From the NCBI RefSeq assembly GCF_046719765.1, contig NZ_JABEBY010000003.1, positions 62,001 to 126,000 of the forward strand: a stretch of 64,000 bases of DNA, given 5' to 3'. Of this stretch, positions 1 to 8,579 are shown in pieces. The notes under the pieces were generated by a model. That model had not been told where the DNA came from. It was given only the letters and a program-made list of their open reading frames with translations, and did not search any database. The stretch's first letter is position 1. Every line of letters starts with the position of its first letter. A program made the position numbers and the translations under genes. The DNA is from Halonotius sp046719765 (GTDB lineage Archaea; Halobacteriota; Halobacteria; Halobacteriales; Haloferacaceae).

Positions 1-849
1 GCCGCGACGTTCAACGGTGCTCATCAACATCACGTTGAGAATGGCAACACTGGCGACCACCAATGAGATCGAGCCGATCCCTAACAGCCCGAGCTGTAAG
101 GTGCCAAGAAATGAGTCGACGTTCTGCTGGACGGCGGCGAAGTTTCTGACGTTGACGATCTGCTCATCTCGGTTGTTGAACCACGACTCAATATCAGTTG
201 TCAGGCTATTCACCGATTGCTCAGCGGTAGTCAACACAGTCACCGAATCGTAGTGGTCTTGCTCAGCCATCGCTGACATCGGGACGACAAGTTCACGTCG
301 GGCACCACCGAATCCCTGTGACGACGACAGGATCCCCTGAATACGGTATAGCTTGTCATTATACGACACCGGATCGCCGATGTCTACGCCGAGCCGCGTG
401 GCCTCTGAATCGGTGAGCAACGCTCCGGATCGGAGTCGGTTTGAGACCTGTCCCCGGGTCACATTGTACATGGCATCTGCTTTTGTCAGTGCGGTCACCC
501 GAACCCGTGTTTCAGCCCCATTTCGGGCTGATAGAGTGGTAAAATTGGTTTTCTCTGGGACAACCGTCGCATCGCCGGCGACGGTTTCAATGTCATCGAC
601 TTGATCAGGGGTAATCCCCTCCTGAGAGTTATCCGGCCCTGCAGAGACGGTTACCTCATTCGACAACCCTTGGAGATCCGCCGTGGCCTGCTGTTGGAGG
701 GCGGCCGTCGCCATCCCTAACGATGCGATTGCGACCACCCCAATGAGAATGCCGAGTGTCGCCAACGCGGTTCGAACCCGATTGCGGCCCAGATTCCGCC
801 AAGCCATCAACACACTCGGGAAGCGACGCAGGAGCTGCGTGCTGCTCAT
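1..849 (-). CDS. ABC transporter permease, MacB/FtsX-like (partial, 3' end outside window)
   Basis: This is the permease of a MacB-type ABC exporter; only the first 283 codons are inside the window. The N-terminus reads MSSTQLLRRFPSVLMAWRNL, followed by a first hydrophobic helix (LGILIGVVAIASLGMATAAL) and a long extracellular domain, then a second helix beginning near the left edge (LLGIGSISLVVASVAILNVM). That is the MacB/FtsX layout, with a periplasm-side domain between TM1 and TM2. The ATG at 849 overlaps the stop of the upstream ATPase gene as ATGA (846-849), which indicates translational coupling. The substrate cannot be inferred from sequence. Confidence 0.9.
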   Translation of the reverse strand, partial: MSSTQLLRRFPSVLMAWRNLGRNRVRTALATLGILIGVVAIASLGMATAALQQQATADLQGLSNEVTVSAGPDNSQEGITPDQVDDIETVAGDATVVPEKTNFTTLSARNGAETRVRVTALTKADAMYNVTRGQVSNRLRSGALLTDSEATRLGVDIGDPVSYNDKLYRIQGILSSSQGFGGARRELVVPMSAMAEQDHYDSVTVLTTAEQSVNSLTTDIESWFNNRDEQIVNVRNFAAVQQNVDSFLGTLQLGLLGIGSISLVVASVAILNVMLMSTVERRG

Positions 850-1511
850 GTTTTGATTGTCCCATCAACCAGTTCAACAACCCGATCGGCATACTCAACC
901 AACTGTTCATCATGGGTGACCGCAACAATCGCAATATCCTCGGTCTCTTTGAGTCTGGTCAACTCATCAAGGATGGTGGCGCCGGTCTCTTGATCTAAAT
1001 TACCCGTCGGCTCATCGGCCAGGAGTACATCTGGCTCGTTGATGAGCGCCCGTGCGATGGCAACCCGCTGACGCTGACCGCCGGATAGCTGAGTCGGTTG
1101 ATGGGACAGTCGGTCGCTCAGTCCCACTCGGGTGAGGAGATCAACGGCTCGGTCATGTTTATGCAGTTGGGGTTCCCACATCGTTGGGAGTGCAACGTTT
1201 TCGGTCGCTGTGAGCATCGGAAGCAGGTGATAATCCTGAAAGACAAACCCGATCTCTGACCGCCGTTCTTCGGTTAACTCATCCGGGGAGCAATCCGTGA
1301 CATCCCGACCATTGAGCCGCACTGCTCCCTCGGTCGGCGTATCAAGCAAGCCGATCATATTGAGCAAGGTGCTCTTACCCGACCCTGAGGGGCCGATGAT
1401 CGTGACCATCTCGCCGTGAGTGGCCTGAAACGTCACGTCATCAAGGGCTGTGATCAGCTCCTCACCACTCTCGTATTGTTTGACCACATCCACAAGTTCG
1501 ATTACACTCAT
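846..1511 (-). CDS. ABC transporter ATP-binding protein, MacB/LolD-like
   Basis: This is the nucleotide-binding subunit of the exporter, 221 residues. It has Walker A GPSGSGKST, signature LSGGQRQRVAIARAL, Walker B DVLLADEPTGNLD and the H-loop VTHD, all typical of the MacB/LolD/FtsE group. I chose the ATG at 1511 (MSVIELVDV) over an in-frame ATG at 1523 because it overlaps the upstream gene's stop as ATGA (1508-1511), the same coupling seen at the next junction. It would energise the permease at 1-849 from the cytoplasmic side. Confidence 0.95.
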   Translation of the reverse strand: MSVIELVDVVKQYESGEELITALDDVTFQATHGEMVTIIGPSGSGKSTLLNMIGLLDTPTEGAVRLNGRDVTDCSPDELTEERRSEIGFVFQDYHLLPMLTATENVALPTMWEPQLHKHDRAVDLLTRVGLSDRLSHQPTQLSGGQRQRVAIARALINEPDVLLADEPTGNLDQETGATILDELTRLKETEDIAIVAVTHDEQLVEYADRVVELVDGTIKT

Positions 1512-2428
1512 TGTCTCCGCCACAGCACCAGCCCGATGATGCTGATGACCACGAGGACAGCCACACTTCCGATGATCAAAATCGGTGGCCCGCGATCAGA
1601 CGGTGGGGCGTCAGTCGCTGTTGCTTGGGCCTGTTGTGCTTGGGGGAGACCGGATGGGGAGTCGCCGACCGGAATCTGCTGCGTTTTCGTTACCCGTTTG
1701 TCGTCTCGATCCTCTCCAGTAGTGATGTATGTGATATTAATCGGCACAGAGTCCGTCCCATTGGCGATGTCAGCGGTGAGCTCGAAGGTGCCGAATTCAC
1801 TGGTCTCGATGCCGCCAACGTAGTACTCGCCGTTCGGCGGGCGTGGCGAAATCGAGTCTGTCTCTGGGACACGCAGAAGGACGGATTCCACATTGGTCCC
1901 GCCGATATTTGCGGCATCTCCCTCGATGGTGACCGCCCCACTTCCGGTGACTGAGTTGCTTGTCAGTCGCACATCGCCACGAAGATCGGAGTCTGTTACA
2001 TCGATGTAGATTGGTTTTTTGTAGGTGTGTGGTGTATCGTCACCGGCTTTTGAGGCCGTGAGTTCGAGATCGAGATGCTTCTGACCGGGGCTGTCAAATG
2101 TGACTGAGAATGGGATTGTGAGTGATCCACCGGGGGCAATCACACCTACATCTTCGGATTGTCGGTATGTGTCTAACTCGCCGCCTTCACGCAACCACAC
2201 GTACCGCACTCGTACATTTCGGCTGTTATTGTTCGCAAGATTTGAGATGGTCGCGTCAATCTCAACTGGTTCTCCTGGGGTTGGTTCCTCTACATGTGTT
2301 GATGTTTCGATTTGAACTGGTGGTGGTGAGGCGGCTGCTGATTGGATGCTCACCAAGAGGATCGTCGTGAGTATAACAGCGGCACAGACAGCTCGCAGCG
2401 TTGTTTGCTTGGAAACATGTCTACTCAT
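1508..2428 (-). CDS. Secreted, membrane-anchored CARDB-like protein of the exporter operon
   Basis: This 306-residue protein has a signal peptide (hydrophobic run VCAAVILTTILLVSIQSAAA) and an Ig-like/CARDB region of roughly residues 40-140 (PTPGEPVEIDATISNLANNN). A second beta-rich region follows, and a C-terminal membrane helix (IIGSVAVLVVISIIGLVLW) ends with RRQ. The topology places it outside the cell, tethered at its C-terminus. As first gene of the operon it could act as the extracellular partner of the MacB-like ATPase and permease; that role is inferred from position. The reading frame stays open upstream to 2911, but the signal peptide and the promoter fix the start at 2428. Confidence 0.8.
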   Translation of the reverse strand: MSRHVSKQTTLRAVCAAVILTTILLVSIQSAAASPPPVQIETSTHVEEPTPGEPVEIDATISNLANNNSRNVRVRYVWLREGGELDTYRQSEDVGVIAPGGSLTIPFSVTFDSPGQKHLDLELTASKAGDDTPHTYKKPIYIDVTDSDLRGDVRLTSNSVTGSGAVTIEGDAANIGGTNVESVLLRVPETDSISPRPPNGEYYVGGIETSEFGTFELTADIANGTDSVPINITYITTGEDRDDKRVTKTQQIPVGDSPSGLPQAQQAQATATDAPPSDRGPPILIIGSVAVLVVISIIGLVLWRRQ

Positions 2429-2507
2429 TGTGGGCGTTCGCTTTAGTAATCGTACCAGCAGAGGGTTGGTTTCCGGATGCGTGGCTGCACATACCACTGC
2501 TGGTGGT

Positions 2508-2520
2508 TTTATAAATAAAA
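2508..2520 (-). promoter_or_regulatory. Probable TATA element of the exporter operon
   Basis: On the minus strand the sequence TTTATTTATAAAA lies about 85 bp upstream of the ATG at 2428, in an otherwise non-coding 232-bp gap. It would give a leader of roughly 55 nt. Nothing else is evident in the gap. Confidence 0.5.
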
Positions 2521-2660
2521 GAGAGGAGGCAGTGTTTCCCAGTGAGAAACTCGGTATTGTGATCCGTCTCGGCTTGATACCCTCCCCGGGTGAAGCGAGG
2601 CTTTCCGCTTGATTTTCCGTCAGCACCACAGCGGAAACCGAAGCAGAAACGCCGAGAGTA

Positions 2661-4412
2661 TCAGCGCGGCGTTGACTGGAGAACGTCGCCGTCGAAGACG
2701 ATCCCACGTTCGGCGTCGACGCTGATCGTCTCGCCGTCGGCGATCGAATCCGGGAGGGTCGCATCGCTGAGCATCGGGAACCCAACCTCCCGGGCAACGA
2801 CAGCCGGGTAGCCGGTGAGCCCATCGCGGCTATCGATAATCCCGCCGATCCGTCCGAGATCACCGGTAAACTCGCCGTCGAACGCGGTCGACAGCGCGAG
2901 GATCGCACCATCGGGGATCGACGAGAGATCGCCGTCGGTCAGCCGAACCAGCGGGCCCGAGGCCCGCCCGCCGGTGATCGATTTCCCGCTGGCAACCTTC
3001 TCGGCGGCGATATGAACCTTCAGCATGTTGGTCGTATTCGCCCCTTCGACCCCGGAAAACAGCCCGGAGATGGCGACGACCGTCTCGCCGCTCTGGGCCG
3101 CGCCGGCATCGATCGCCGACTGAACGCTGCTTTCGAGGATCGTATCGGCGGTATCCTCATACTGGTGGTACTGCGGGGTCACACCCCACACCAAGGCGAG
3201 TTGCCGACGCACCCGGTGGTTTGGCGTGGTGGCGACAACGGGTACCGGCGGCCGGAATTTGGCGGCCTTGCGGGCGGTGTAGCCGGATTCGCTGGCGGCG
3301 ACGATCGCCGCGGCACCGATATCCCGGGCGAGATAGCGCGCCGACCGCGCCAGCGGCTCGGTCCGGGAGCGATCGCTGGCGGCCGGCACGCGCTGCTCGA
3401 CGGTTTCGGCGTACTCGTCGGTCGACTCAACCCGGGAGACGATATCCGACATCATCTCCACGACACGAACCGGATCATCGCCAACCGCGGTCTCCCCGGA
3501 AAGCATGACCGCGTCGGTGCCATCCAACACCGCGTTGGCGACATCGGAGGCCTCCGCGCGGGTCGGCCGGCGGGCCTTGATCATCGAATCCAGCATCTCC
3601 GTGGCGGTGATCACGGGAACGCCGGCGTCGACACATTTCTTGATAATCCGTTTCTGGATGATCGGCACGTCCTCAAGCGGGCATTCGACGCCAAGATCGC
3701 CGCGGGCGACCATGACGCCATCAGCGGCGTTGATGATCGAATCGAGGTTTTCAACTGCTCCGGCGCGTTCGATCTTGGCGACAACAGGGATCTCCGCGCC
3801 GAACTCCTCGATCCTGTCGGCGATGGCGTACACGTCCTCGCCGTCGCGGACGAAGCTGGCCGCAACGAAATCAGCCTCTTTCTCGGCGGCGAGTTTGAGT
3901 TCTTGTTCGTCCCCAGGGGTGATCAGGTCGATATCGAGATCGACACCGGGAACGTTGACACCTTTTCGGCTTTGGAGATCGCCCCCGGAGTCGATGGTGG
4001 CGGTGACCGCCTCGCCATCGACAGCGTCGACCGTGGCTTCGATCCGGCCGTCATCGAGCAGGATTCGGTCGCCCGGCTCGGCCGCGCCGATCGAGACCGA
4101 CAGCCCAACCCGGTCGGCGGTGGCGGTGTCGCCCGGTTCGAAGACAACCGCCGAGCCCGTCTCCAGGGTGACATGGCCGTCGATCTCGGCGGTGCGAACC
4201 TCCGGCCCCTTGAGATCCATCATCAGCGCGAGCGAGCGGTCGCTGTCGGCGTCGACCGCCCGTACCCGGTCGATGACTGTCGCCCGGTGATCTGTTGTCC
4301 CGTGGCTGGCGTTGAGCCGCGCGACGGACATCCCGGCCTCGTTGAGCGCACGGATCGTCTCCGCGTCGCTGGAGGCTGGCCCGAGCGTACAGACGATTTT
4401 CGCGTTTCGCAT
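2661..4412 (-). CDS. pyk: Pyruvate kinase with extra C-terminal domain
   Basis: Catalyses phosphoenolpyruvate + ADP to pyruvate + ATP, the last step of glycolysis. The 583 residues start MRNAKIVCTLGPASSD, the usual N-terminus, and contain the active-site block KIERAGAVENLDSI, the metal-binding MVARGDLGVE and TATEMLDSM. After the allosteric C domain there is an extra PEP-utiliser-like swivelling domain (about residues 480-583, GGRASGPLVRL to the end), as in haloarchaeal and some Bacillus enzymes. In that domain the His-containing motif of true phosphotransfer domains (TSHxA) is replaced by LTGYPAVVARE, so it is probably structural or regulatory. A minus-strand TATA (TTTTTTAAGC, near 4435-4444) suggests a nearly leaderless transcript. 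Confidence 0.97.
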   Translation of the reverse strand: MRNAKIVCTLGPASSDAETIRALNEAGMSVARLNASHGTTDHRATVIDRVRAVDADSDRSLALMMDLKGPEVRTAEIDGHVTLETGSAVVFEPGDTATADRVGLSVSIGAAEPGDRILLDDGRIEATVDAVDGEAVTATIDSGGDLQSRKGVNVPGVDLDIDLITPGDEQELKLAAEKEADFVAASFVRDGEDVYAIADRIEEFGAEIPVVAKIERAGAVENLDSIINAADGVMVARGDLGVECPLEDVPIIQKRIIKKCVDAGVPVITATEMLDSMIKARRPTRAEASDVANAVLDGTDAVMLSGETAVGDDPVRVVEMMSDIVSRVESTDEYAETVEQRVPAASDRSRTEPLARSARYLARDIGAAAIVAASESGYTARKAAKFRPPVPVVATTPNHRVRRQLALVWGVTPQYHQYEDTADTILESSVQSAIDAGAAQSGETVVAISGLFSGVEGANTTNMLKVHIAAEKVASGKSITGGRASGPLVRLTDGDLSSIPDGAILALSTAFDGEFTGDLGRIGGIIDSRDGLTGYPAVVAREVGFPMLSDATLPDSIADGETISVDAERGIVFDGDVLQSTPR

Positions 4413-4499
4413 GGCTCAGCGTAGGTCAGGTAGCTTAAAAAAGCCCCACGATACGGCCGTCGGAGACGCTGATCGGGGACAGCTCGCCGCGAGACGGGC

Positions 4500-4874
4500 T
4501 CAGCCGGTGATCGATCCCCCGACAGCCTCGTCGAGTTCGGCGGTCAGCTCCTCGGCCTCGAAGGGTTTGGTGACATAGCCGTCCGCGCCGGCCTTGGCGG
4601 CCTCCCGCATCTTCTCCTTCTGTGAGACACTCGTGACCATCACAACCGTTGTCTCCGGGGATCGCTCCTTGATCGCCGAGAGGGCTTCGATGCCGTTGAG
4701 CTTCGGCATCATGATATCCATCGTCAGCAGATCCGGCTTGGTCTCGGCGAACACCTTGATCGCCTCCCGGCCGTTTTCGGCGGTGCCGACGATCTCAACG
4801 TGGTCGTCGATCGTCTCGGAGACGACCGTCCGCTGGAAGGCGGAGTCGTCGACGACGACTGCCTGGGGTGGCAT
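4500..4874 (-). CDS. Single-domain response regulator (CheY-like receiver)
   Basis: A 124-residue stand-alone receiver domain. The acidic pocket is VVVDDSAF near the N-terminus, the phospho-acceptor Asp is in LLTMDIMMP, the conserved Ser/Thr is in VMVTSVSQ, and the Lys is in GYVTKPFEAEEL. There is no output domain. I chose the ATG at 4874 because the receiver fold begins there and a TATA-like ATTATG lies about 30 bp upstream; the longer reading frame to 4979 has no homology. There is no histidine kinase or che gene nearby, so its partner is unknown. Confidence 0.9.
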   Translation of the reverse strand: MPPQAVVVDDSAFQRTVVSETIDDHVEIVGTAENGREAIKVFAETKPDLLTMDIMMPKLNGIEALSAIKERSPETTVVMVTSVSQKEKMREAAKAGADGYVTKPFEAEELTAELDEAVGGSITG

Positions 4875-5034
4875 AGACGACGTAGGGACGGCGAGCACAT
4901 AATGGTTGGTCTCGGAAGCGGAGTCGTCAGTGCTGAACGAACGACCCTTCAGACAAGCAACACAGCCACGCCGCATCAATCCAAACAGGAAAAACGGGTA
5001 GCTTCAAGCATCTCCCGCCGCCACCTCCACCCAG

Positions 5035-5736
5035 ATGAAGGTGTTCTCCTCGCGGGCGGATCGATGGCAGACCCTCCTCCTTGCGGTGGCCGTCATCGCC
5101 GCGTTCGTCGGCCTCTATCTTGGTGTCCGCCGGTACGCCCCCTTCGTGTTCGATGCACAGGCCCTCCGGACGTGGATCGCGGGGTTCGGTGTCTTCGCCC
5201 CGCTGGTGTTCATCGTCCTGCAGGCCACCCAGGTCGTCGTCGCACCGATCCCCGGACAGGTGGTCGCCCTCGTCGCGGGCTATCTCTTCGGCCCCGTCTA
5301 CGGCACCATCTACAGCCTGACGGGCGTGTTGATCGGCAGTGCTGTCGCGTTTAGCCTCGCAAAGCGATACGGGCGGTCGTTTGTCGAGCGCGTGATCGCC
5401 GACGAGGTGATCGACCGCTTCGACGCCTTTGTCGAGCGCGTCGGCGTTCCGGGGCTGTTTGCCTTTGTCATCATCCCCGGGCTACCCGACGATGCGATCT
5501 GTTTTCTGAGTGGGCTCACCACATGGCGGCTCCGAACGTTTATCGCCGTGATCGCCGTCGGCCGCCTCCCGGCCTATGTAATTACGGTCTACGCAGGCGG
5601 GGAGTTCGCTGGCGGACGGTTCCGAACAGGGATCGCACTGGTCGCGTTCGTCATCGTCGTCTCGGCGGTCGGCTACTACAAACAGGAGGCGGTGCGGGAT
5701 CTCGTGGCGCGGATCGAACCGCGGCTGCCGTTCTAA
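5035..5736 (+). CDS. TVP38/TMEM64 (DedA-superfamily) membrane protein
   Basis: A 233-residue integral membrane protein with about five to six hydrophobic segments. The family signature GQVVALVAGYLFGPVYGTIY (residues about 78-97) contains the G-x-x-x-G-x-x-F-G core, and a second conserved piece GLPDDAICFLSGLT lies near residue 150. Family members are implicated in membrane homeostasis and lipid scrambling or transport. No operon partner is apparent. Confidence 0.85.
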   Translation: MKVFSSRADRWQTLLLAVAVIAAFVGLYLGVRRYAPFVFDAQALRTWIAGFGVFAPLVFIVLQATQVVVAPIPGQVVALVAGYLFGPVYGTIYSLTGVLIGSAVAFSLAKRYGRSFVERVIADEVIDRFDAFVERVGVPGLFAFVIIPGLPDDAICFLSGLTTWRLRTFIAVIAVGRLPAYVITVYAGGEFAGGRFRTGIALVAFVIVVSAVGYYKQEAVRDLVARIEPRLPF

Positions 5737-5759
5737 ACTCGCCTGACAGTTCCGGCAAC

Positions 5760-6257
5760 TCAGGCCGAGGCAGTCGATTCCGAGCCCCGCCCGCTCGGTA
5801 ACCCGAACTCAACCTCGATCCGAACCGTCTCGTAGGGGACATACGGCTGCTTCGCGCGGCCGTTCGTTTCGAACTGAACGATATCGTAGTCGGCCAGCAG
5901 ATGCAGGTCGTCGTGAACATCGTGGACATCGCGGTCGAGGCGGTCGGCTAGCGCGCGGATGCTCGCCGGAGGGGCCTCCATCACCGCCTCAAGTAGCTCC
6001 ATCCGACGGTCGGCAAGTAGCTGGCGGAGCCGCCCACGATCCTCGAAGTTGACGACATGTGGAACTGTCTCGCCGGCCTCCCACCGTTCGGCGCGCTCAA
6101 CGGCGGCCGCCTGTGCCTGCTCGGCCGGCAGCGCGGTGAGACGGAGGGTCGACGGATACTCAGCCTCCGTCAGATCGGCGATGAACGCCTCGTGGGGTGG
6201 CTCTGGCTCGGTCGCCTGCTCGCCTGTAGCGTCGGTGTCAGTCGGTTCGTCGGGCAT
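5760..6257 (-). CDS. HVO_A0114-type DNA-binding protein, probable antitoxin/repressor of TumE pair
   Basis: A 165-residue protein. The C-terminal half carries a winged-helix-like segment (PASIRALADRLDRDVHDVHD followed by LHLLADYDIVQF) and the middle has the family block RRMELLEAVME. It matches my knowledge of the haloarchaeal HVO_A0114 putative DNA-binding family, which is usually encoded next to TumE-type toxins. Its start lies inside the end of the upstream toxin gene, overlapping by 20 bp (6238-6257), so the two are translated from one message. It probably neutralises the toxin and represses the operon through the palindrome at 6563-6579. Confidence 0.8.
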   Translation of the reverse strand: MPDEPTDTDATGEQATEPEPPHEAFIADLTEAEYPSTLRLTALPAEQAQAAAVERAERWEAGETVPHVVNFEDRGRLRQLLADRRMELLEAVMEAPPASIRALADRLDRDVHDVHDDLHLLADYDIVQFETNGRAKQPYVPYETVRIEVEFGLPSGRGSESTASA

Positions 6258-6546
6258 AGATCTCGTTCACCTCGGTGTGGAACATATCGATGAGATCGGC
6301 GAGGGTTGTGAACGAAAGCGGTTCGATGTCGCCGTTTGGGCCGTGTCGGTAGTGTCGACCAACATCCAAGTGATACGGGGCGTTGTCGTACCGCAGGAGC
6401 GTGTCGCCGCTGGCGTCCATATACTGGAAGCTATACTTCAGCCCGTCCGGGTACTCATCGCTCGGTGGAACCCGCTGTGCAACCATCTCATACCGGCTTT
6501 CGTCCGGTTTCTCGTCGTGCTCCCGGTAGACAACCCTCGCCGGCAT
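6238..6546 (-). CDS. TumE-family toxin (DUF6516-like) of a toxin-antitoxin pair
   Basis: A 102-residue protein whose features match the TumE/DUF6516 family: an N-terminal REHDEKPDESRYEMVAQRVP, a core LKYSFQYMD-x-LLRYDNAPYH, and a C-terminal helix SFTTLADLIDMFHTEVNEIY. The molecular target of the family is not securely known to me. It is the first gene of a two-gene operon in which the regulator follows the toxin. The start at 6546 lies just downstream of a TATA element (TTTATTTTG on the minus strand, 6577-6585) and a palindrome. Confidence 0.8.
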   Translation of the reverse strand: MPARVVYREHDEKPDESRYEMVAQRVPPSDEYPDGLKYSFQYMDASGDTLLRYDNAPYHLDVGRHYRHGPNGDIEPLSFTTLADLIDMFHTEVNEIYARRTD

Positions 6547-6562
6547 CGGTTCCTATGTTGTG

Positions 6563-6579
6563 TTTTGTTCCCAACAAAA
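6563..6579. promoter_or_regulatory. Palindromic operator at the toxin-antitoxin promoter
   Basis: Perfect inverted repeat TTTTGTT-CCC-AACAAAA, with 7-bp arms and a 3-nt spacer. On the minus strand it overlaps the end of the TATA element TTTATTTTG (6577-6585) and covers the stretch before the expected transcription start near 6556. A repressor dimer bound here would block TFB/RNA polymerase, as expected for an autoregulated toxin-antitoxin operon. Confidence 0.6.
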
Positions 6580-6617
6580 TAAACTCTTCCGTTGGGGTCG
6601 AAACACAACGAACCGTG

Positions 6618-7040
6618 TCACCCCCACGTCCATTTCGCATCGAGGACGTACCGATAGAGGCCGCTGATGAAGATGGCGACAGCGTTGCCGATAAGATACA
6701 GGAGCCCGGCCCACTCGACGAGTGCATAGAGGATCGCCAACTGTAGCGGGATCGCCGTCCCGCGGACGACGTTTGTTTTCAGCAGTCCGACGAGATACTC
6801 GACCCGGCCGGTGTTCTGTGAGGCCTGAAACGTCCAGGCGTTGTTGAGCACATACGAGAGGATGATCGTGATCTCGATGGCGATCGTCGCCCCCAGCAGG
6901 TAGTTCAGGCCGCCGATGTCGACAAACAGCCACAACAGCACCATCTGAATCCCGGCGGTAAACGCGCCGACAGCGACAAACCGCCGGAGTTGGACGGCAA
7001 GCGGGCCGGACAGGAGTGCGCGAAGAAACGAACGAAGCAC
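6618..7040 (-). CDS. GtrA-family membrane protein
   Basis: 140 residues with four hydrophobic helices and the GtrA hallmarks RRFVAVGAFTAG at the N-terminus, a central SYVLNNAWTF and the C-terminal YRYVLDAKWTW. GtrA-like proteins are thought to move polyprenyl-linked sugars across the membrane during glycan modification. The GTG start at 7040 directly abuts the TAG stop of the sulfatase gene (7041-7043), so the two genes are probably co-translated and may act together on surface glycans. Confidence 0.9.
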   Translation of the reverse strand: MLRSFLRALLSGPLAVQLRRFVAVGAFTAGIQMVLLWLFVDIGGLNYLLGATIAIEITIILSYVLNNAWTFQASQNTGRVEYLVGLLKTNVVRGTAIPLQLAILYALVEWAGLLYLIGNAVAIFISGLYRYVLDAKWTWG

Positions 7041-8501
7041 CTATCTGTACCCCAACGCGGCGAGCCGTGTTTCGAGTTCCTCGTCGACAGCGTCCTCGAC
7101 TGTGTTGTCGGCATCGGCGGCGGCCAACATCGCGGCGTGGTCGGCGGCGATCTCGCCAAACCGGTCGTAGACCTGCTGTGCCGCCGGGGTGAGAGCAGTT
7201 GCTTCTGCGTTGTCGGCCATCAGATCTGTCTGCTGAGTCGGATCCACCTGGCGGTCGTAGAGCTCGGTCGTCCCGGTTGCGGTGTTTTCGATGTAGACCC
7301 ACCGCTCATCGCGGACGCTGAGCAGGAGCTCACCCTCCGCAAGCGACCGCGGGATCGGTTGGGTGGTAACCGTCTTGCCGCGGACAGCCGCCGAGACAAC
7401 CGGCTCCCCGGCGGGGGGCGTCCCATCCTGAACAGCCGGCAGCAACGACTCGCCGGCCCAGGCCTCGGGGGCGTCGACACCGAAGCAGTCGGTGACTGTC
7501 GGCGGGATCGCGTCCAAACTGACCGCGTCCTCGATCCGGCGGCCGTCGCTGCCGGGGAGATCGACGAGCAGCGGGACGTGGATCAGCTCGTCGTAGAGCT
7601 TGGGGTAGTGGGCGAGGTGGCCGTGTTCCTGGAACTCCTCGCCGTGGTCGCCGGCGACGATGACGGCGGTATCGTCGTCGTGGCCGGTCGCCGACAGCGT
7701 CTCCAGCAGGCGACCGATGCTGGCGTCGACCTGGGTGACGGCGGCCTGATACAGCATCCGAAGATCGGCCAGGGTCTGGGGGCCGACCTCCAGACCGAAG
7801 GCGGTGCGGGCGTGGGCGCGCAGCATGCGGTGGGTGCCAACTGTGTCGTCGGAGACCGCGCGGATGTATCGGGGAGCGGGAACGTACGGCGTGTGGGGAT
7901 CCATGTAGTGGATCCACAGGAAAAACGGCCGGTCGTCGCCCTGGCGGGCCTCGATGAACTCGGTTGCGCCCTGCTCGATATCGAACATCCGGGAGGTGTC
8001 GAGAAACGGGCGGTCGTCGCCCGCGCCGTTGAGCCACGAGCGCGCCCGACGCAGCGGCGAGGTCGCCAGCTGTACCCACGCCTCAAGCGTCGGATGGGTG
8101 GCAAGATACCGGCTGTAGATGCTCGATCCGACGCTGGCGACAAAGGGCTCGAAGGTGTCGTACCCATCGTCGTACCCCCAATGAGAGGTCAGAAAGCCGT
8201 TGGCGGCGTTGAAGCCGCCGGTGGCGATATCGCTGTCGGCGAGCACCCGTGGCAGTGTCGGCGAGTCGGCAACCCCGATCCGGCCGTTGTCAGCGAACAC
8301 CGGCCGGGAGGCCAACATTGAAGGAAACGAAAACGGTGTCCAGTTGCCGGTCGCAAAGGCGGTCTCGAAGACCGTCGCCCGGTCGGCCAGCGACGCCAGC
8401 GTCGGCGTGTGTCCGATCTCGCCGTAGGGGCTGATGGCGTCGGCGCGCAGTGAGTCGACCGTGATGAGAACGGTGTTCGACACGTCGGTATCGGGATCCA
8501 T
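7041..8501 (-). CDS. Sulfatase / alkaline-phosphatase-superfamily hydrolase
   Basis: A 486-residue enzyme of the sulfatase fold. The N-terminal metal-binding motif is NTVLITVDSLRADAISPYG, and further metal ligands lie in WIHYMDPHTPYVP and VIVAGDHGEEFQEHGHL. At the nucleophile position the sequence is NWTPFSFPSMLASRP, with Ser/Thr where formylglycine sulfatases have Cys-x-Pro-x-Arg, so it may act as a phospho- or sulfo-hydrolase or transferase on a surface polymer. The ATG at 8501 (MDPDTDVSNTV) is preferred to a start at 8531. It is coupled to the downstream GtrA gene. Confidence 0.85.
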   Translation of the reverse strand: MDPDTDVSNTVLITVDSLRADAISPYGEIGHTPTLASLADRATVFETAFATGNWTPFSFPSMLASRPVFADNGRIGVADSPTLPRVLADSDIATGGFNAANGFLTSHWGYDDGYDTFEPFVASVGSSIYSRYLATHPTLEAWVQLATSPLRRARSWLNGAGDDRPFLDTSRMFDIEQGATEFIEARQGDDRPFFLWIHYMDPHTPYVPAPRYIRAVSDDTVGTHRMLRAHARTAFGLEVGPQTLADLRMLYQAAVTQVDASIGRLLETLSATGHDDDTAVIVAGDHGEEFQEHGHLAHYPKLYDELIHVPLLVDLPGSDGRRIEDAVSLDAIPPTVTDCFGVDAPEAWAGESLLPAVQDGTPPAGEPVVSAAVRGKTVTTQPIPRSLAEGELLLSVRDERWVYIENTATGTTELYDRQVDPTQQTDLMADNAEATALTPAAQQVYDRFGEIAADHAAMLAAADADNTVEDAVDEELETRLAALGYR

Positions 8502-8579
8502 GGGGTGGCGGCGGCTATATAGCCGTCCCACGGGCCACCGCTATGAAAAGCCTGCTATTGTGTCGCTGTCACCGTACTG

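Noticed and set aside
2429..2911. N-terminal extension of the CARDB-like protein to 2911
   Set aside because: It overlaps the end of pyruvate kinase and precedes a clear signal peptide and TATA; the residues are shadow-like.
3012..4424. Plus-strand open frame of 470 codons
   Set aside because: It is antisense to pyruvate kinase; its composition is the mirror of the GC-rich codon pattern and no family motif appears.
4500..4874. Part of a chemotaxis operon
   Set aside because: The receiver protein stands alone; no cheA, cheW or methyl-accepting protein gene is in the window.
6990..8321. Plus-strand open frame of 443 codons
   Set aside because: It lies antisense to the sulfatase gene, which has clear catalytic motifs; the plus frame shows only Arg/Gly-rich shadow sequence.
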